Assembly: GCF_003931795.1 (NCBI RefSeq) | Contig: NZ_CP034234.1 | Coordinates: 496,001-560,000 of the forward strand | DNA length: 64,000 nt | Reading direction: 5' to 3' | DNA from: Erysipelothrix piscisicarius | Lineage (GTDB): Bacteria > Bacillota_I > Bacilli_A > Erysipelotrichales > Erysipelotrichaceae | In this document: one piece after another, positions 36,401 to 44,643 of the stretch | Layout of the letters: every line of letters starts with the position of its first letter | Position numbering within the stretch: position 1 is the stretch's first letter | Notes under the pieces: model-generated | Told to the model about the DNA's origin: nothing | Database searches by the model: none | The model's input: the letters and a program-made list of their open reading frames with translations, nothing else | Translations under genes and position numbers: made by a program

Positions 36401-36569
36401 TTGAATTGTAAGAGCCATTTCTTTTGAGTTTACCGGTTTACTTTCGGTATTAAAAAAAAAGTGGTTGTTTCTCGATTAAAGATGTGGGTTCGTCTGCATG
36501 GATCAACAATGCATTGGAACTCATTACGAGCGCGAGCCCGGTACATAATAATGTTTTGGTGTGTTTCAT
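33470..36569 (-). pseudogene. LPXTG-anchored polysaccharide lyase family 8 (hyaluronate lyase type), off-frame at a T9 run
   Basis: ATG 36569 (AGGAGGAT upstream) begins a signal peptide, MKHTKTLLCTGLALVMSSNA, but the frame stops at TAA after nine T (36452-36460 on the plus strand). One T fewer joins it to the next 1000 codons. Those encode a complete PL8 enzyme: the aromatic patch HGNWWDWQIG, catalytic His/Tyr in DGSLVQHKDIAYLGTYGND, GRSISRA, and the beta-sandwich domains. The C-terminus has a Glu/Pro/Lys-rich wall-spanning region, LPKTG, a hydrophobic segment and KRKD for sortase anchoring. In-frame it would degrade hyaluronan or chondroitin at the surface. Off-frame, the product would lack export. 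It may be a phase-variable gene rather than a dead one. Confidence 0.88.
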
Positions 36570-36582
36570 GGTATCCTCCTTT

Positions 36583-36596
36583 TGAATGCGCTTACA
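36583..36596 (-). promoter_or_regulatory. cre box (CcpA operator) at lyase promoter
   Basis: Minus-strand TGTAAGCGCATTCA matches TGWAARCGYTWNCA except one position. It lies just downstream of the -10, in the initially transcribed region, where CcpA with P-Ser-HPr blocks transcription. Confidence 0.7.
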
Positions 36597-36601
36597 GATG
36601 A

Positions 36602-36630
36602 ATTCTACATTTTACGGTGATGTTGGTCAA
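36602..36630 (-). promoter_or_regulatory. Promoter of the lyase gene
   Basis: On the minus strand TTGACC (36625-36630), 17-bp spacer, TAGAAT (36602-36607). Five of six consensus bases in each box. Confidence 0.75.
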
Positions 36631-36799
36631 TCGCTCCATTGAATTCTATAAGTGTTTGGTTGAAAAGTGAAAATGGGTTTTTAACGGTTTTTTTTTTAAT
36701 TAAATCAAGGAATGTCTAAAGCTAAAGTTTAGTTAGAAGTGGATATGGATGAAAGAAAATGAGATAATTAAAGTCAAGAGTGAGGCAAGGAGATTGTGT

Positions 36800-38077
36800 A
36801 TGATTAAATGGATTCAAAAACATAAATATGGGGTGATGGGCGCAGCGCTTGTGGTTACTGTTTTGGGTTTAGCAGTAATGGCATACATGATGTCTGGTGC
36901 TGCGATTCGCATCGTTGATGGCAATGAATTCGTGGTTGAAGCAGATAGTGATGTAGCTTTATCGGTTGTCCACGATAAGATTATCGTGGATCCGAAGACA
37001 TCTGAGTATGAAATGGTTGTGGTTTCGGATAAAGGGGAATTATCCATTCAAGACCATAATGATGCGATAATTCAAAGGCGAAAGCTTGAATTACAGCCCA
37101 AAGGTATTTTAGTAGAAGAAAATCTAAAATTGCGTGTCTATTTAAAAGAAAATCCGAAACGTGACGTCCTTTTGAAGATTAAAACTGAAGATACGAAAGC
37201 TCCCGAAATTATTATTACACATGATGGAACTACTATTAAGGGGAACGAACAATCAATTTCGATAGGAGCATCAAAGATTACTGCAGTCGCAAAGGATTAT
37301 GCTTTTGGATCGTTAAGCGAATCTTTAAAGGTAAATGTGAAAGGCTCGATTGATTATGATGAACCCGGAACCTATGACATGATCTATAGTGTCGATGATA
37401 AGACAAACCAAGTTGAACGTAAATTGACCGTTCATGTGTTGAAAGAGCATGCTAATGATGTGGAGGAAGGGAAACCACATGATGTTGAAAATCCTACGGA
37501 TTATGATAGTGGAACATCTGCAGTGGTGGATTCTCATTCAGAACTTGTTTTGGTAAATAAGCATCGATCATTATCACGAGATTTTTATCCAAACCTCAGT
37601 TATATTCCTGCGGATTATGCTGTCAGCGAGGGTTATGAGGCAACCCCTAATACGGGTTCATCATTTGTTAAGATGGTAGATGCTCTTTATGATGAAACGG
37701 GTTTGTGGTTGCTTGCTACTTCATCCTACCGAGGTTATGACTTCCAAGAAGAACTGTATACCAATTACGTTGCATCTCACGGCCAAGTTCAAGCGGATTT
37801 AATGTCGGCAAGACCGGGACATTCGGAACATCAAACGGGGCTCGTTATTGATGTGGTGACACCAGGTGGGAATATGTTTGCTTTTTCTGAGACCGAACAA
37901 TCCACATGGGTGAATCGCAATGCTCATCGCTTTGGTTTTATTGTTCGTTATCAAGCGGGCAAAGAACATATAACAGGATATCAACCCGAAGCATGGCATT
38001 TGCGCTATGTTGGTAGCAATGCTGCGACTGAAATCTATAACAGTGGTTTAACGCTTGATGAATATTTAAATCAATAA
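36800..38077 (+). CDS. VanY/LdcB-type D-alanyl-D-alanine (or L,D-) carboxypeptidase, membrane-anchored
   Basis: A 425-aa protein with one N-terminal membrane segment (about residues 12-33) and a long extracellular stretch, including an Ig-like region with KAPEIIITHDG. The C-terminal VanY domain (from about residue 285) has TSSYRGYDFQEELY, the zinc ligands of ARPGHSEHQTGLVIDVVT and EAWHLRYVG. It trims the terminal residue of peptidoglycan stem peptides. ATG 36800 is chosen for AAGGAG (36787-36792) 7 nt upstream; ATG 36749 lacks a good site. Lying between two IS copies, it shares a cassette with the lyase. Confidence 0.88.
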   Translation: MIKWIQKHKYGVMGAALVVTVLGLAVMAYMMSGAAIRIVDGNEFVVEADSDVALSVVHDKIIVDPKTSEYEMVVVSDKGELSIQDHNDAIIQRRKLELQPKGILVEENLKLRVYLKENPKRDVLLKIKTEDTKAPEIIITHDGTTIKGNEQSISIGASKITAVAKDYAFGSLSESLKVNVKGSIDYDEPGTYDMIYSVDDKTNQVERKLTVHVLKEHANDVEEGKPHDVENPTDYDSGTSAVVDSHSELVLVNKHRSLSRDFYPNLSYIPADYAVSEGYEATPNTGSSFVKMVDALYDETGLWLLATSSYRGYDFQEELYTNYVASHGQVQADLMSARPGHSEHQTGLVIDVVTPGGNMFAFSETEQSTWVNRNAHRFGFIVRYQAGKEHITGYQPEAWHLRYVGSNAATEIYNSGLTLDEYLNQ

Positions 38078-38082
38078 AAAAA

Positions 38083-39345
38083 GGAACTGACCTAGTTCCG
38101 TGGGACTAAAGAGAAAAACCTCTTGTATGAGAATTATTGTAAAATAGTTCAATATAGGAGGTTTTTATATGGGAACACGAACTATGCATAGCTATGAGAC
38201 AAAGATGAAAGTTATAGAAATGAAATTGGCAGGCTACTCAAGCAGGTTTATTCAGACTGAACTTGGAATAAAAAATGTAACACAAGTCAAAACATGGTGG
38301 AGATGGTATCGAAATGGTGAACACTATCGATTTTCTCAACCTGTAGGCAAGCAATATACTTTTGGAAAGGGCCTGAAGGAGACACGGTCGAAGAAACACA
38401 AAGACTTAGAATTAAATCTTTGGAGCAACAAATTGAACTATTAAAAAGTATTTGAAAGAGAAGGATGTGGTTCCTGAAATAATCATCAAGCTCGTTGAAG
38501 AGTATCGCAACACTGTATCTCTTAAAGATATCTTGAATCTTTTTGGGGTACCTAAGTCAACGTATTACCGTTGGACTAAAAGAGCAACTAGAGTCTAATA
38601 ATTATTCTGTCAATGAAGCATTAGTAATTGAACTTTGTAAAGAAAATAAATTTCGTTATGGATATCGAAAATAACTGCATTAATTCGAAAGAAAGAATTA
38701 TCAATAAGAACACTGTTCAAAAGATAATGCAGAAACACCAATGTCAATGCCGTGTTAAGGTCAAACGGTATCGAAAACAAAATCCGAAGATCATTATGCC
38801 CAATATCATTAATCGCGACTTTAAATCACTACGTCCTCTAGAGAAATGGTGACAGATATCACTTACATCCCTTATGGCCATAAGATGCTCTATTTATCTA
38901 CGATCATGGATTTATATAATGGTGAGATTATTGCGTCTACATTGAGTGACAGACAAAACCTAGAATGTGTGGTTGATACATTAAATCAACTTCCGGATAT
39001 CGTTCAGCCATGTATTCTTCATTCTGATCAAGGAGTGTCTATACATCAAAAGAGTATCAACTCAAAGTAAAATAAAAGCATTACCATGAGTATGTCCCGT
39101 AAGGGTACTCCGCTGATAATGCTCTATCGAATCGTTTCATGCCTCGCTAAAGTGTGAAACATTCGAATTAAACCCAGAACTAAAGGGTTCTACTGAAATT
39201 GTATCACAAACTGTGATAAACTATTTAAAATATTACAATGAAAATCGAATACAAGAAAAGCTAGGATATCAATCTCCCGTAAATTATCGGTTAACTTCAT
39301 CCTAACTTGGTTTTTTCTTTAGTCCCAAGGAACTAGGTCAGTTCC
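38083..39345 (+). mobile_element. IS3-family element copy 2, decayed, opposite orientation
   Basis: Same inverted repeats as copy 1 (38083-38099 and 39329-39345 begin and end with the GGAACT palindrome). Sequence is near identical to copy 1 but with several single-base indels. Its outer flanks are a run of A on the left and a run of T on the right, so each end hairpin plus flank forms a ready-made terminator. Confidence 0.9.
38169..39305 (+). pseudogene. Degenerate transposase orfA-orfB of IS copy 2
   Basis: OrfA is intact to about residue 70 and then frameshifts near 38368. The slippery run has five instead of six A's. OrfB is cut into pieces by indels near 38577, 38671, 38780, 38846, 39036 and 39070. 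The catalytic segments (TDITYIPYGHK, ILHSDQG) survive only in fragments. Confidence 0.85.
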
Positions 39346-39426
39346 GTTTTTTTATGGGATGGACTGAGGGTTTTAATCTAAATTTCACGATGGTCATGTA
39401 AGATTAAGTTAAGAAGGAGGGGTAGA

Positions 39427-39885
39427 ATGAATATTGAAAAGAAATGGTTTCATGATTTAACGAAAGAAGAATTGTTTGAGATGTATCGCTTGCGTATTGA
39501 TATTTTTGTGGTTGAACAGGAATGTGCGTATCAGGAAATTGATGATTTTGATTTAACGGCACTTCATGTGTTTGTACGGGATGATGAAGGCGTTTTAGTC
39601 GGTTATGGTCGTGTTTATGACGCCGGTGACTCCAATACCTTTGGCCGTGTTTTAATCTTGCCAGCCCTTCGTAATCAAGCTCTGGGGTCGCTTTTAGTTC
39701 AAACTTTAATCGACACAATTAAGACAACGTTAAAAGATAAACCAATACACATTCATGCGATTGCATCGCTTCAAAATTTTTATGAAAAACGTGGATTCAA
39801 ACCAATGGGGCCTGTTGTCGTTGAAGACGGTATCGAACACATTGATATGGAATATATTGGATCGGTAGAGCCAAAGGATCAATAG
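39427..39885 (+). CDS. GNAT acetyltransferase, ElaA type
   Basis: A 152-aa acetyltransferase of the ElaA group: RLRIDIFVVEQECAYQEID near the N-terminus, then GRVLILPALRNQALGSLLVQ (acetyl-CoA site) and FYEKRGFKPMGPVVVEDGIE near the C-terminus. Substrate unknown. GAAGGAGGGG precedes ATG 39427. It lies 80 bp beyond IS copy 2 and may be transcribed from within it or from its own promoter. Confidence 0.85.
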   Translation: MNIEKKWFHDLTKEELFEMYRLRIDIFVVEQECAYQEIDDFDLTALHVFVRDDEGVLVGYGRVYDAGDSNTFGRVLILPALRNQALGSLLVQTLIDTIKTTLKDKPIHIHAIASLQNFYEKRGFKPMGPVVVEDGIEHIDMEYIGSVEPKDQ

Positions 39886-39976
39886 CACTTTCTTGCTATT
39901 TGACCCATGAAAATCACGATATTTGCATACTGATAATTTGTATATTTGCTAATTTGGGATTTTTTATATTTGAGCA

Positions 39977-40005
39977 TTGCATATCCCCAGAAGCTAGCGT
40001 ATAAT
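39977..40005 (+). promoter_or_regulatory. Promoter of tRNA-Arg
   Basis: TTGCAT (39977-39982), 17-bp spacer, perfect TATAAT (40000-40005), 36 bp before the tRNA. Confidence 0.7.
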
Positions 40006-40041
40006 AGGAAACATCAACAGGGATTATGTTGAAAAGATGAT

Positions 40042-40118
40042 GCGCCCGTAGCTCAACTGGATAGAGCACTTGATTACGGCTCAAGAGGTTATGGATTCGA
40101 CTTCTGTCGGGCGCGCCA
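40042..40118 (+). tRNA. tRNA-Arg (anticodon ACG)
   Basis: Acceptor GCGCCCG pairs fully with CGGGCGC, discriminator G, encoded CCA. The D arm is GCTC/GAGC, the anticodon stem CTTGA/TCAAG with loop TTACGGC (anticodon ACG, presumably modified to ICG), and the T loop TTCGACT. The T stem ATGGA/TCTGT has two G-T pairs and an A-T in place of the usual G53-C61, so it is weaker than normal. It decodes CGU, CGC and CGA and is the likely partner of the T-box at 26886-27120. Confidence 0.88.
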
Positions 40119-40130
40119 AATATTAAATAA

Positions 40131-40158
40131 AACACCTACATTGTAGGTGTTCTTTTTT
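40131..40158 (+). terminator. Terminator of tRNA-Arg
   Basis: Nine-base-pair perfect stem (40131-40139 with 40143-40151), 3-nt loop, then a run of seven T. It also faces the 3' end of the minus-strand acyltransferase. Confidence 0.88.
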
Positions 40159-40160
40159 TG

Positions 40161-41167
40161 TTATGTTTGGTTGCGAAAGAGGCGTCGATAAATATAGCAT
40201 ATAAACCGATCATAGGCAGAAACCATTGGTTTACTTGAAAGCATGTAAACAATAACACCACACCAACTTAATACTAACATCAGCCTTATGGCTCGATTCT
40301 CAAGGTTAAAGGTTATTGGAGCCATCAAAATCAAGAGATAGGTATGAAACATGTAGATGTTTAACGAATTTTTTCCGAATCGATTCAATCGTGTTTGATG
40401 GTCTGGAACGCGATTTAATAAAACATAAATCCCCATAAACCCAAGACCGTAACGGATGATTGCTAAGAGAATGGGGTAACCCATTGTAGTAAAGAGTTCA
40501 TGATATGATCGATCACCCCATAGAAATTCGGACGGTAAGTTAAGAACAAATGTATAGAGGTATGCCGCAAGGATAACTATTGCAAAGATAAGAACTGGAT
40601 AGTGTTTGGTTTGCGATTGGATATCCGCAATGGTTTGATGTGTTGTGAAATATCCGGCAAGAAAATAGGGCAAGAAGACGAGAATACGAGATAACGTGAG
40701 GTAGTCACCAAATTCAGTGAAAAGCCCTCCTAAAACGCCAATAAACAAACTAAGCGCAAATATATCTTTAATATGAAGCAATGAGGGTAGGAGCAATTTC
40801 CAGATAAACATTGCCAGCAAAAACCACATTGCCCACCCGGGTGTTAAAAAACTAAAAATTGGAATCCCATCCGTGGTTTGAATGCCAAGCGGGAGCAATT
40901 TTAATATAGCCCAAAGGGTATTGAAAATAAAAAAGGGGATAAAAAAAGTCCGAAAAGCATCATTTCGGCCTTTCTCAATATTCTTCGACAAATACCCTGA
41001 AATAAATACAAAAGCAGGCATATGAACCATGTAAATAAGGTTGTAGATGAATTGAAGACTTTAAGATCATGACGTAAAAATTCAAGCCCATGACCAAAAA
41101 CGACCATTAGAATAAGTATTCCTTTGAAATGATCGATCCAAAGGTATCGTTGTTTTAGTGTAGTCAT
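40161..41167 (-). pseudogene. Acyltransferase-3 family membrane protein, frameshifted
   Basis: From ATG 41167 (MTTLKQRYLWIDHFKGILIL) an acyltransferase with the family start WIDHFKGI and VFGHGLEF runs in one frame to about 41030. The other 280 codons, opening MPAFVFISGYLSKN, continue in a second frame to 40161. Together they give about 335 aa with some ten membrane segments, like O-acetylases that decorate surface sugars (COG3594 group). A single indel near 41010-41050 separates the parts; all other sequence is open, so the lesion is recent or the site is a sequencing error. Confidence 0.8.
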
Positions 41168-41240
41168 AAAGCCTCCAATTTTCTCTATAATAAAAAGATT
41201 CATCGTGCAAGTCTATGAAAGCGAAAAACTGCCGAAGCAG

Positions 41241-41669
41241 TTAAATTCGAACTTTATAGACAATTTTAGAGATGGGGTTGTTCCCAGTAAGATCATAGCC
41301 CACTTTATGTGCTTCATGTTCAAAGAAAATCACAAACGTATTGGGTTTTAAGATACCTTCCCCTTGATGCGGTTCACAATCTCCAAATAAGATATCATGC
41401 GCTTCATCATAGTTTGTTTGATGGACAAGATTGTCTTTATGCGTCATTTTAAAAAACTCATTTCCCTCTAACACAACATGCACATCATAATAAATGCGAT
41501 GCAATTCATATGATTTTTCTGCTTCAATTCCTGTTTCAAAATGAATGAAGTTTTTAATGAGTGTTGTAGAGGGGTCTAAAAGCCAAGTCTGGATATCCAT
41601 CAAGATTGCATCCAGGTTTTCATTAATTCCTAAGTATAAATGGGCATTGCTAATATGGTCGTAGATCAT
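41241..41669 (-). CDS. YhcH/YjgK/YiaL family protein
   Basis: A 142-aa cupin-like protein of the DUF386 family. The family includes NanQ (sialic acid anomerase) and EbgC. Markers are IHFETGIEAEKSYELHR, YDVHVVLEG and PNTFVIFFEHEAHKVG with metal-ligand histidines and glutamates. ATG 41669 is chosen because AGGAGG lies 7 nt upstream; TTG 41675 is less likely. No sialic acid genes are nearby. It is separated from the acyltransferase by about 70 bp on the same strand. Confidence 0.85.
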   Translation of the reverse strand: MIYDHISNAHLYLGINENLDAILMDIQTWLLDPSTTLIKNFIHFETGIEAEKSYELHRIYYDVHVVLEGNEFFKMTHKDNLVHQTNYDEAHDILFGDCEPHQGEGILKPNTFVIFFEHEAHKVGYDLTGNNPISKIVYKVRI

Positions 41670-41833
41670 ATTCAATCCTCCTTGACACCATCATACACAA
41701 GATTTCATTCTTATGATTTATTTTTGTGCATTAGTACCATAAACTATGTATTTCATGACATATTGCGACTTTAAGAGGGGTGATTGCGTAAACTAGGGGT
41801 AGGGAAGGACGTTTAATTAATTATAATAGATTA

Positions 41834-42042
41834 AAACACCTTCTCAAATAATAATAATGAGCATAAAACGTTACCATCAAACACATCCCCTTGCACATAA
41901 ATCGGCGGTTGATTTATGTCGTGTATTGATGCTCTTTATGTTCAACCTTTATTCAATCATTCCCAATGCAGAGTTTATCCATTATTTGCAATTGATTGAA
42001 TCATCCTAAAACACTGTGTCGGACAACGCAGTGTTTTTTTTT
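41834..42042 (+). ncRNA. Candidate structured small RNA (or 50-aa ORF)
   Basis: Downstream of a TATAAT (41822-41827) is a gene-free stretch with a 9-bp perfect hairpin (41895-41903 with 41911-41919), flanked by further nested pairing (ATCAA 41876-41880 with TTGAT 41926-41930; GAGCAT 41859-41864 with ATGCTC 41929-41934), and ended by a strong terminator. A 50-codon frame (41857-42009, MSIKRYHQTHPLAHKS) spans it but has no ribosome site. No -35 is clear. A new promoter starts only 53 bp beyond the terminator, so this looks like a self-contained transcript. Confidence 0.4.
42010..42042 (+). terminator. Strong terminator of the 41.8-42.0 kb transcript
   Basis: Ten-base-pair stem with one G-T pair (42010-42019 with 42026-42035), 6-nt loop, then nine T. 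Confidence 0.85.
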
Positions 42043-42094
42043 CGCACTTTTTGAATAAATCAGCCTGTGTTTTTGTCGAATAATTCGTTTTACA

Positions 42095-42123
42095 TTGACA
42101 AGTCGGATAACTGTTTGTACTAT
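42095..42123 (+). promoter_or_regulatory. Promoter of the TusA-like gene and mltG
   Basis: Perfect TTGACA (42095-42100), 17-bp spacer, TACTAT (42118-42123), 23 bp before the start codon. Confidence 0.78.
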
Positions 42124-42145
42124 AAACAAAAAAGGAGATGATGAT

Positions 42146-42367
42146 ATGAAACGGATTGATTGTTTAGGCGAAATTTGTCCTTATCCCATGCTATTACTTC
42201 AAAAAGAATATGATGCCTTATGTTCTGGAGAGTCTGTTTTATTGGTTACAGATCATCATTGTACTTTATCTGCCGTTGGTGTTTATTGTGATGCGCAAGG
42301 GTTTCGTTACAGCCCTGATGAGGTAATACCTGGTGTTTGGGAAATTACGATTACCGCAAAACAATAA
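42146..42367 (+). CDS. TusA/SirA-like sulfurtransferase-fold protein
   Basis: A 73-aa two-layer alpha/beta protein with the family motif CLGEICPYPML; the Cys of CPxP (residue 11) is the persulfide carrier in TusA. TusA delivers sulfur for tRNA thiolation or cofactor assembly, and YeeD-type relatives serve sulfur import; no such partners are adjacent. ATG 42146 has AAAGGAG upstream and lies just behind a consensus promoter; an in-frame ATG at 42095 lies in the promoter itself and is rejected. mltG follows 30 bp later and is probably cotranscribed. Confidence 0.85.
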   Translation: MKRIDCLGEICPYPMLLLQKEYDALCSGESVLLVTDHHCTLSAVGVYCDAQGFRYSPDEVIPGVWEITITAKQ

Positions 42368-42397
42368 TCATCCGCCATCAAAATCTTGAGGGGTTCT

Positions 42398-43477
42398 ATG
42401 AAAGATTTAGAGAAGAAACAGCGTTATGTTTATCTCGCAGCATTCATGATGCTGCTTTTTATTGTATTTGTTAGAGGTGGAGCACGTATTAAAATGAGTC
42501 ACGATACGTTGCGAAAGCCAGCGACGTCTGAATCGGATGTGATTGTGTTTCTGGTTACAGCTGATGATACCTTGGATACCATTGCTGAGCGTCTTGAAGG
42601 ACAAGGGATTGTACGATCAAAAAAATTCTTCAAAAAAACGATGCAACGATCCACAACGCAAACCATTAAACCAGGAAATTATTTTTTAGATCGTTCATCA
42701 ACCTATGAGGAACTTGCAAATCAATTAACCAATCCGGAAAATAAAGTTGGACGGGAAGTTGATATCACATTTCTTCCCAATGATTGGGCTAAAGATTTTG
42801 CGTTTAAAATTGGGAGCATTCCCAACCTTAAAGCAGATGATATTTTAGCGTCGTGGAGTGATCCAGTGTACTTAAAATCCCTAAGTAAGGACTATCCGTT
42901 TTTAACTGAAGCTGTATTTAACCCATCGTTAAATGTTGGTTTGGAAGGGTATTTTACCCCTGAAACATATCGTTTCTTTACGCAAACAACCGTCGATGCG
43001 GTTACGCGAAGACTTTTAGACCAAACCCTTGCGTTTTACCAAGAACATAAAGCTTTGTTTGAATCTCAAAAACTCAGCATCCATGAAATCTATACATTGG
43101 CTTCAATTATTAATTTTGAAACCGAAAATTTTGATGATATGAAACGGGTCTCCGGTGTATTTTATAATCGACTCCAATCGGAAATGCCCTTGCAATCCAG
43201 TGTTAGCGTCTGTTATGCATTGTATGAATATGAAACTTGGCAACAATGTGAATCCAATACAGATATTGATTCTAAATTTAATACATATCAACATTTAGGA
43301 CTTCCTATTGGTCCGGTTATGAATCCATCTCAAAATGCCCTCTTAGCTGCAATGGAACCGGAAAGACACCAGTATTATTATTTTGTTGGTGATATGAAGC
43401 ATCATGATGTTTATTTTGCGGAAACGTTACCAGAACATGAGTATAATGTGGAAACATATGTTGATCCTTATCGATAA
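42398..43477 (+). CDS. mltG: Endolytic peptidoglycan transglycosylase MltG (YceG-like)
   Basis: Membrane-anchored lytic transglycosylase (359 aa) that cuts nascent glycan strands. One membrane segment is at residues 12-28. A LysM-like region (TADDTLDTIAERLEGQGI) is followed by the YceG domain: LASIINFETEN with the catalytic glutamate region, KRVSGVFYNRLQSEMPLQS, SKFNTYQHLGLPIGPVMNP and YYFVGDMKHHDVYFAET. The family usually has ERE-type residues where this protein has FETEN, a modest deviation. ATG 42398 follows GAGGGG. Confidence 0.9.
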   Translation: MKDLEKKQRYVYLAAFMMLLFIVFVRGGARIKMSHDTLRKPATSESDVIVFLVTADDTLDTIAERLEGQGIVRSKKFFKKTMQRSTTQTIKPGNYFLDRSSTYEELANQLTNPENKVGREVDITFLPNDWAKDFAFKIGSIPNLKADDILASWSDPVYLKSLSKDYPFLTEAVFNPSLNVGLEGYFTPETYRFFTQTTVDAVTRRLLDQTLAFYQEHKALFESQKLSIHEIYTLASIINFETENFDDMKRVSGVFYNRLQSEMPLQSSVSVCYALYEYETWQQCESNTDIDSKFNTYQHLGLPIGPVMNPSQNALLAAMEPERHQYYYFVGDMKHHDVYFAETLPEHEYNVETYVDPYR

Positions 43478-43487
43478 CCTTAAATAC

Positions 43488-43517
43488 AAAAAAAGCAGAA
43501 TGAATCTGCTTTTTTTC
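43488..43517 (+). terminator. Bidirectional terminator between mltG and LysR gene
   Basis: Twelve-base-pair stem of seven A plus GCAGA pairing with TCTGC plus seven T (43488-43499 with 43505-43516), serving both convergent genes; its right arm ends at the LysR stop. Confidence 0.88.
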
Positions 43518-44419
43518 TAACATTTCGTCGCATCAACTTGATCTTCAATATAACGCATAATTTCTAAGTGTTCTTCCATTGAGTCATCCGTAATGTTTTT
43601 TCGGATAAGATGATATTCTGACATAAACTCAAACCCTTCGAGTTTGATTATTTTGAGTTGTTTGTTATAGACTTCTTTTTTGATGGACATATAAGGTAAG
43701 AATGCAAGGCCAAATCCACGTACCGTGGAGGTCTTAATGGATTCAGTAGTATCCAATTCATAAGGGATGCGTAATCTTGATTCATCAACATGACATTTCT
43801 CAAGTTGTTGGCTGAGTAATTGGCGGCATTTCTGGGACTTCTTCAACATCAAGACTTGATATTGGTAAAGCGCTTCAACGGTCAAAGCGTCAGGGACATC
43901 CAATTCGGTACTGGCAACAAGATAGTACGGGTCTTTAATTAAAGGCCGACAATAAAGCGATTCATCAAGGGGCGTTCCAATAATAAATCCGATATCTGCT
44001 TTCCCCTCTACAATTTGATTTTCAATTTCAATACTGGATGCGGCTTTCATTTCTAAATCATAGGATTCAAAATTTTCTTTAATACTGTGGATGGTGCAAG
44101 GAAGGGCATAAGCATATACAATTGGTGTCGCCATGATATTAATGCGATGATTTTTATCATGTTTTAGATTCTCAACTTCTTTAATCATTTTATCGTGACA
44201 GGAAATGAGTCGTGTTGCATATTTTAAAATGACTTCGCCCTCTTCGGTTAGAACCACCCCTTTGTGGGTCCGTTCAAACAAGGTACAGTCAAGATGGGTT
44301 TCCATTGCTTTGATTTGTTGACTTAATGCGGGTTGAGAGATATTCGCAAGTTCAGCGGCGCGTGTGATACTTTTATATTTTGCGACATCCACAAATGCAC
44401 GAAAAAAACTAATATTCAT
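43517..44419 (-). CDS. LysR-family transcriptional regulator
   Basis: A 300-aa LTTR: N-terminal winged helix (YKSITRAAELANISQPALSQ, residues 14-33) and a periplasmic-binding-like effector domain (KADIGFIIGTPLDESLY; AFLPYMSIKKE). It probably senses a small metabolite. It is divergent from tag, 224 bp away, and its own start region holds an inverted repeat suited to autoregulation. Target genes are unknown. Confidence 0.9.
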   Translation of the reverse strand: MNISFFRAFVDVAKYKSITRAAELANISQPALSQQIKAMETHLDCTLFERTHKGVVLTEEGEVILKYATRLISCHDKMIKEVENLKHDKNHRINIMATPIVYAYALPCTIHSIKENFESYDLEMKAASSIEIENQIVEGKADIGFIIGTPLDESLYCRPLIKDPYYLVASTELDVPDALTVEALYQYQVLMLKKSQKCRQLLSQQLEKCHVDESRLRIPYELDTTESIKTSTVRGFGLAFLPYMSIKKEVYNKQLKIIKLEGFEFMSEYHLIRKNITDDSMEEHLEIMRYIEDQVDATKC

Positions 44420-44429
44420 GAGGATTCTC

Positions 44430-44459
44430 CTTGTGTAATTTAGATAATTATATCACAAG
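44430..44459 (-). promoter_or_regulatory. LysR gene promoter with CTTGTG/CACAAG dyad
   Basis: On the minus strand an extended -10 TGATATAAT lies between CTTGTG (44454-44459) and CACAAG (44430-44435), 11 bp before the LysR start. The dyad around the -10 could be an autoregulatory site. Confidence 0.45.
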
Positions 44460-44643
44460 GGTCTTTATTTGGGTTATCAACCAATAAGTAATTGTTATGA
44501 CAGAAACAATTTTTTCGTTCTTTTTTCTTAAAAGATATAAACCTTGTGAAAACTGTTGTTTTCTAACAAATATTCCCGATTTGAATATCAAATTAACACA
44601 CTTTTGAGGCAACTTCGGTATAATAAAAGAAAAAGGAGTCTTT

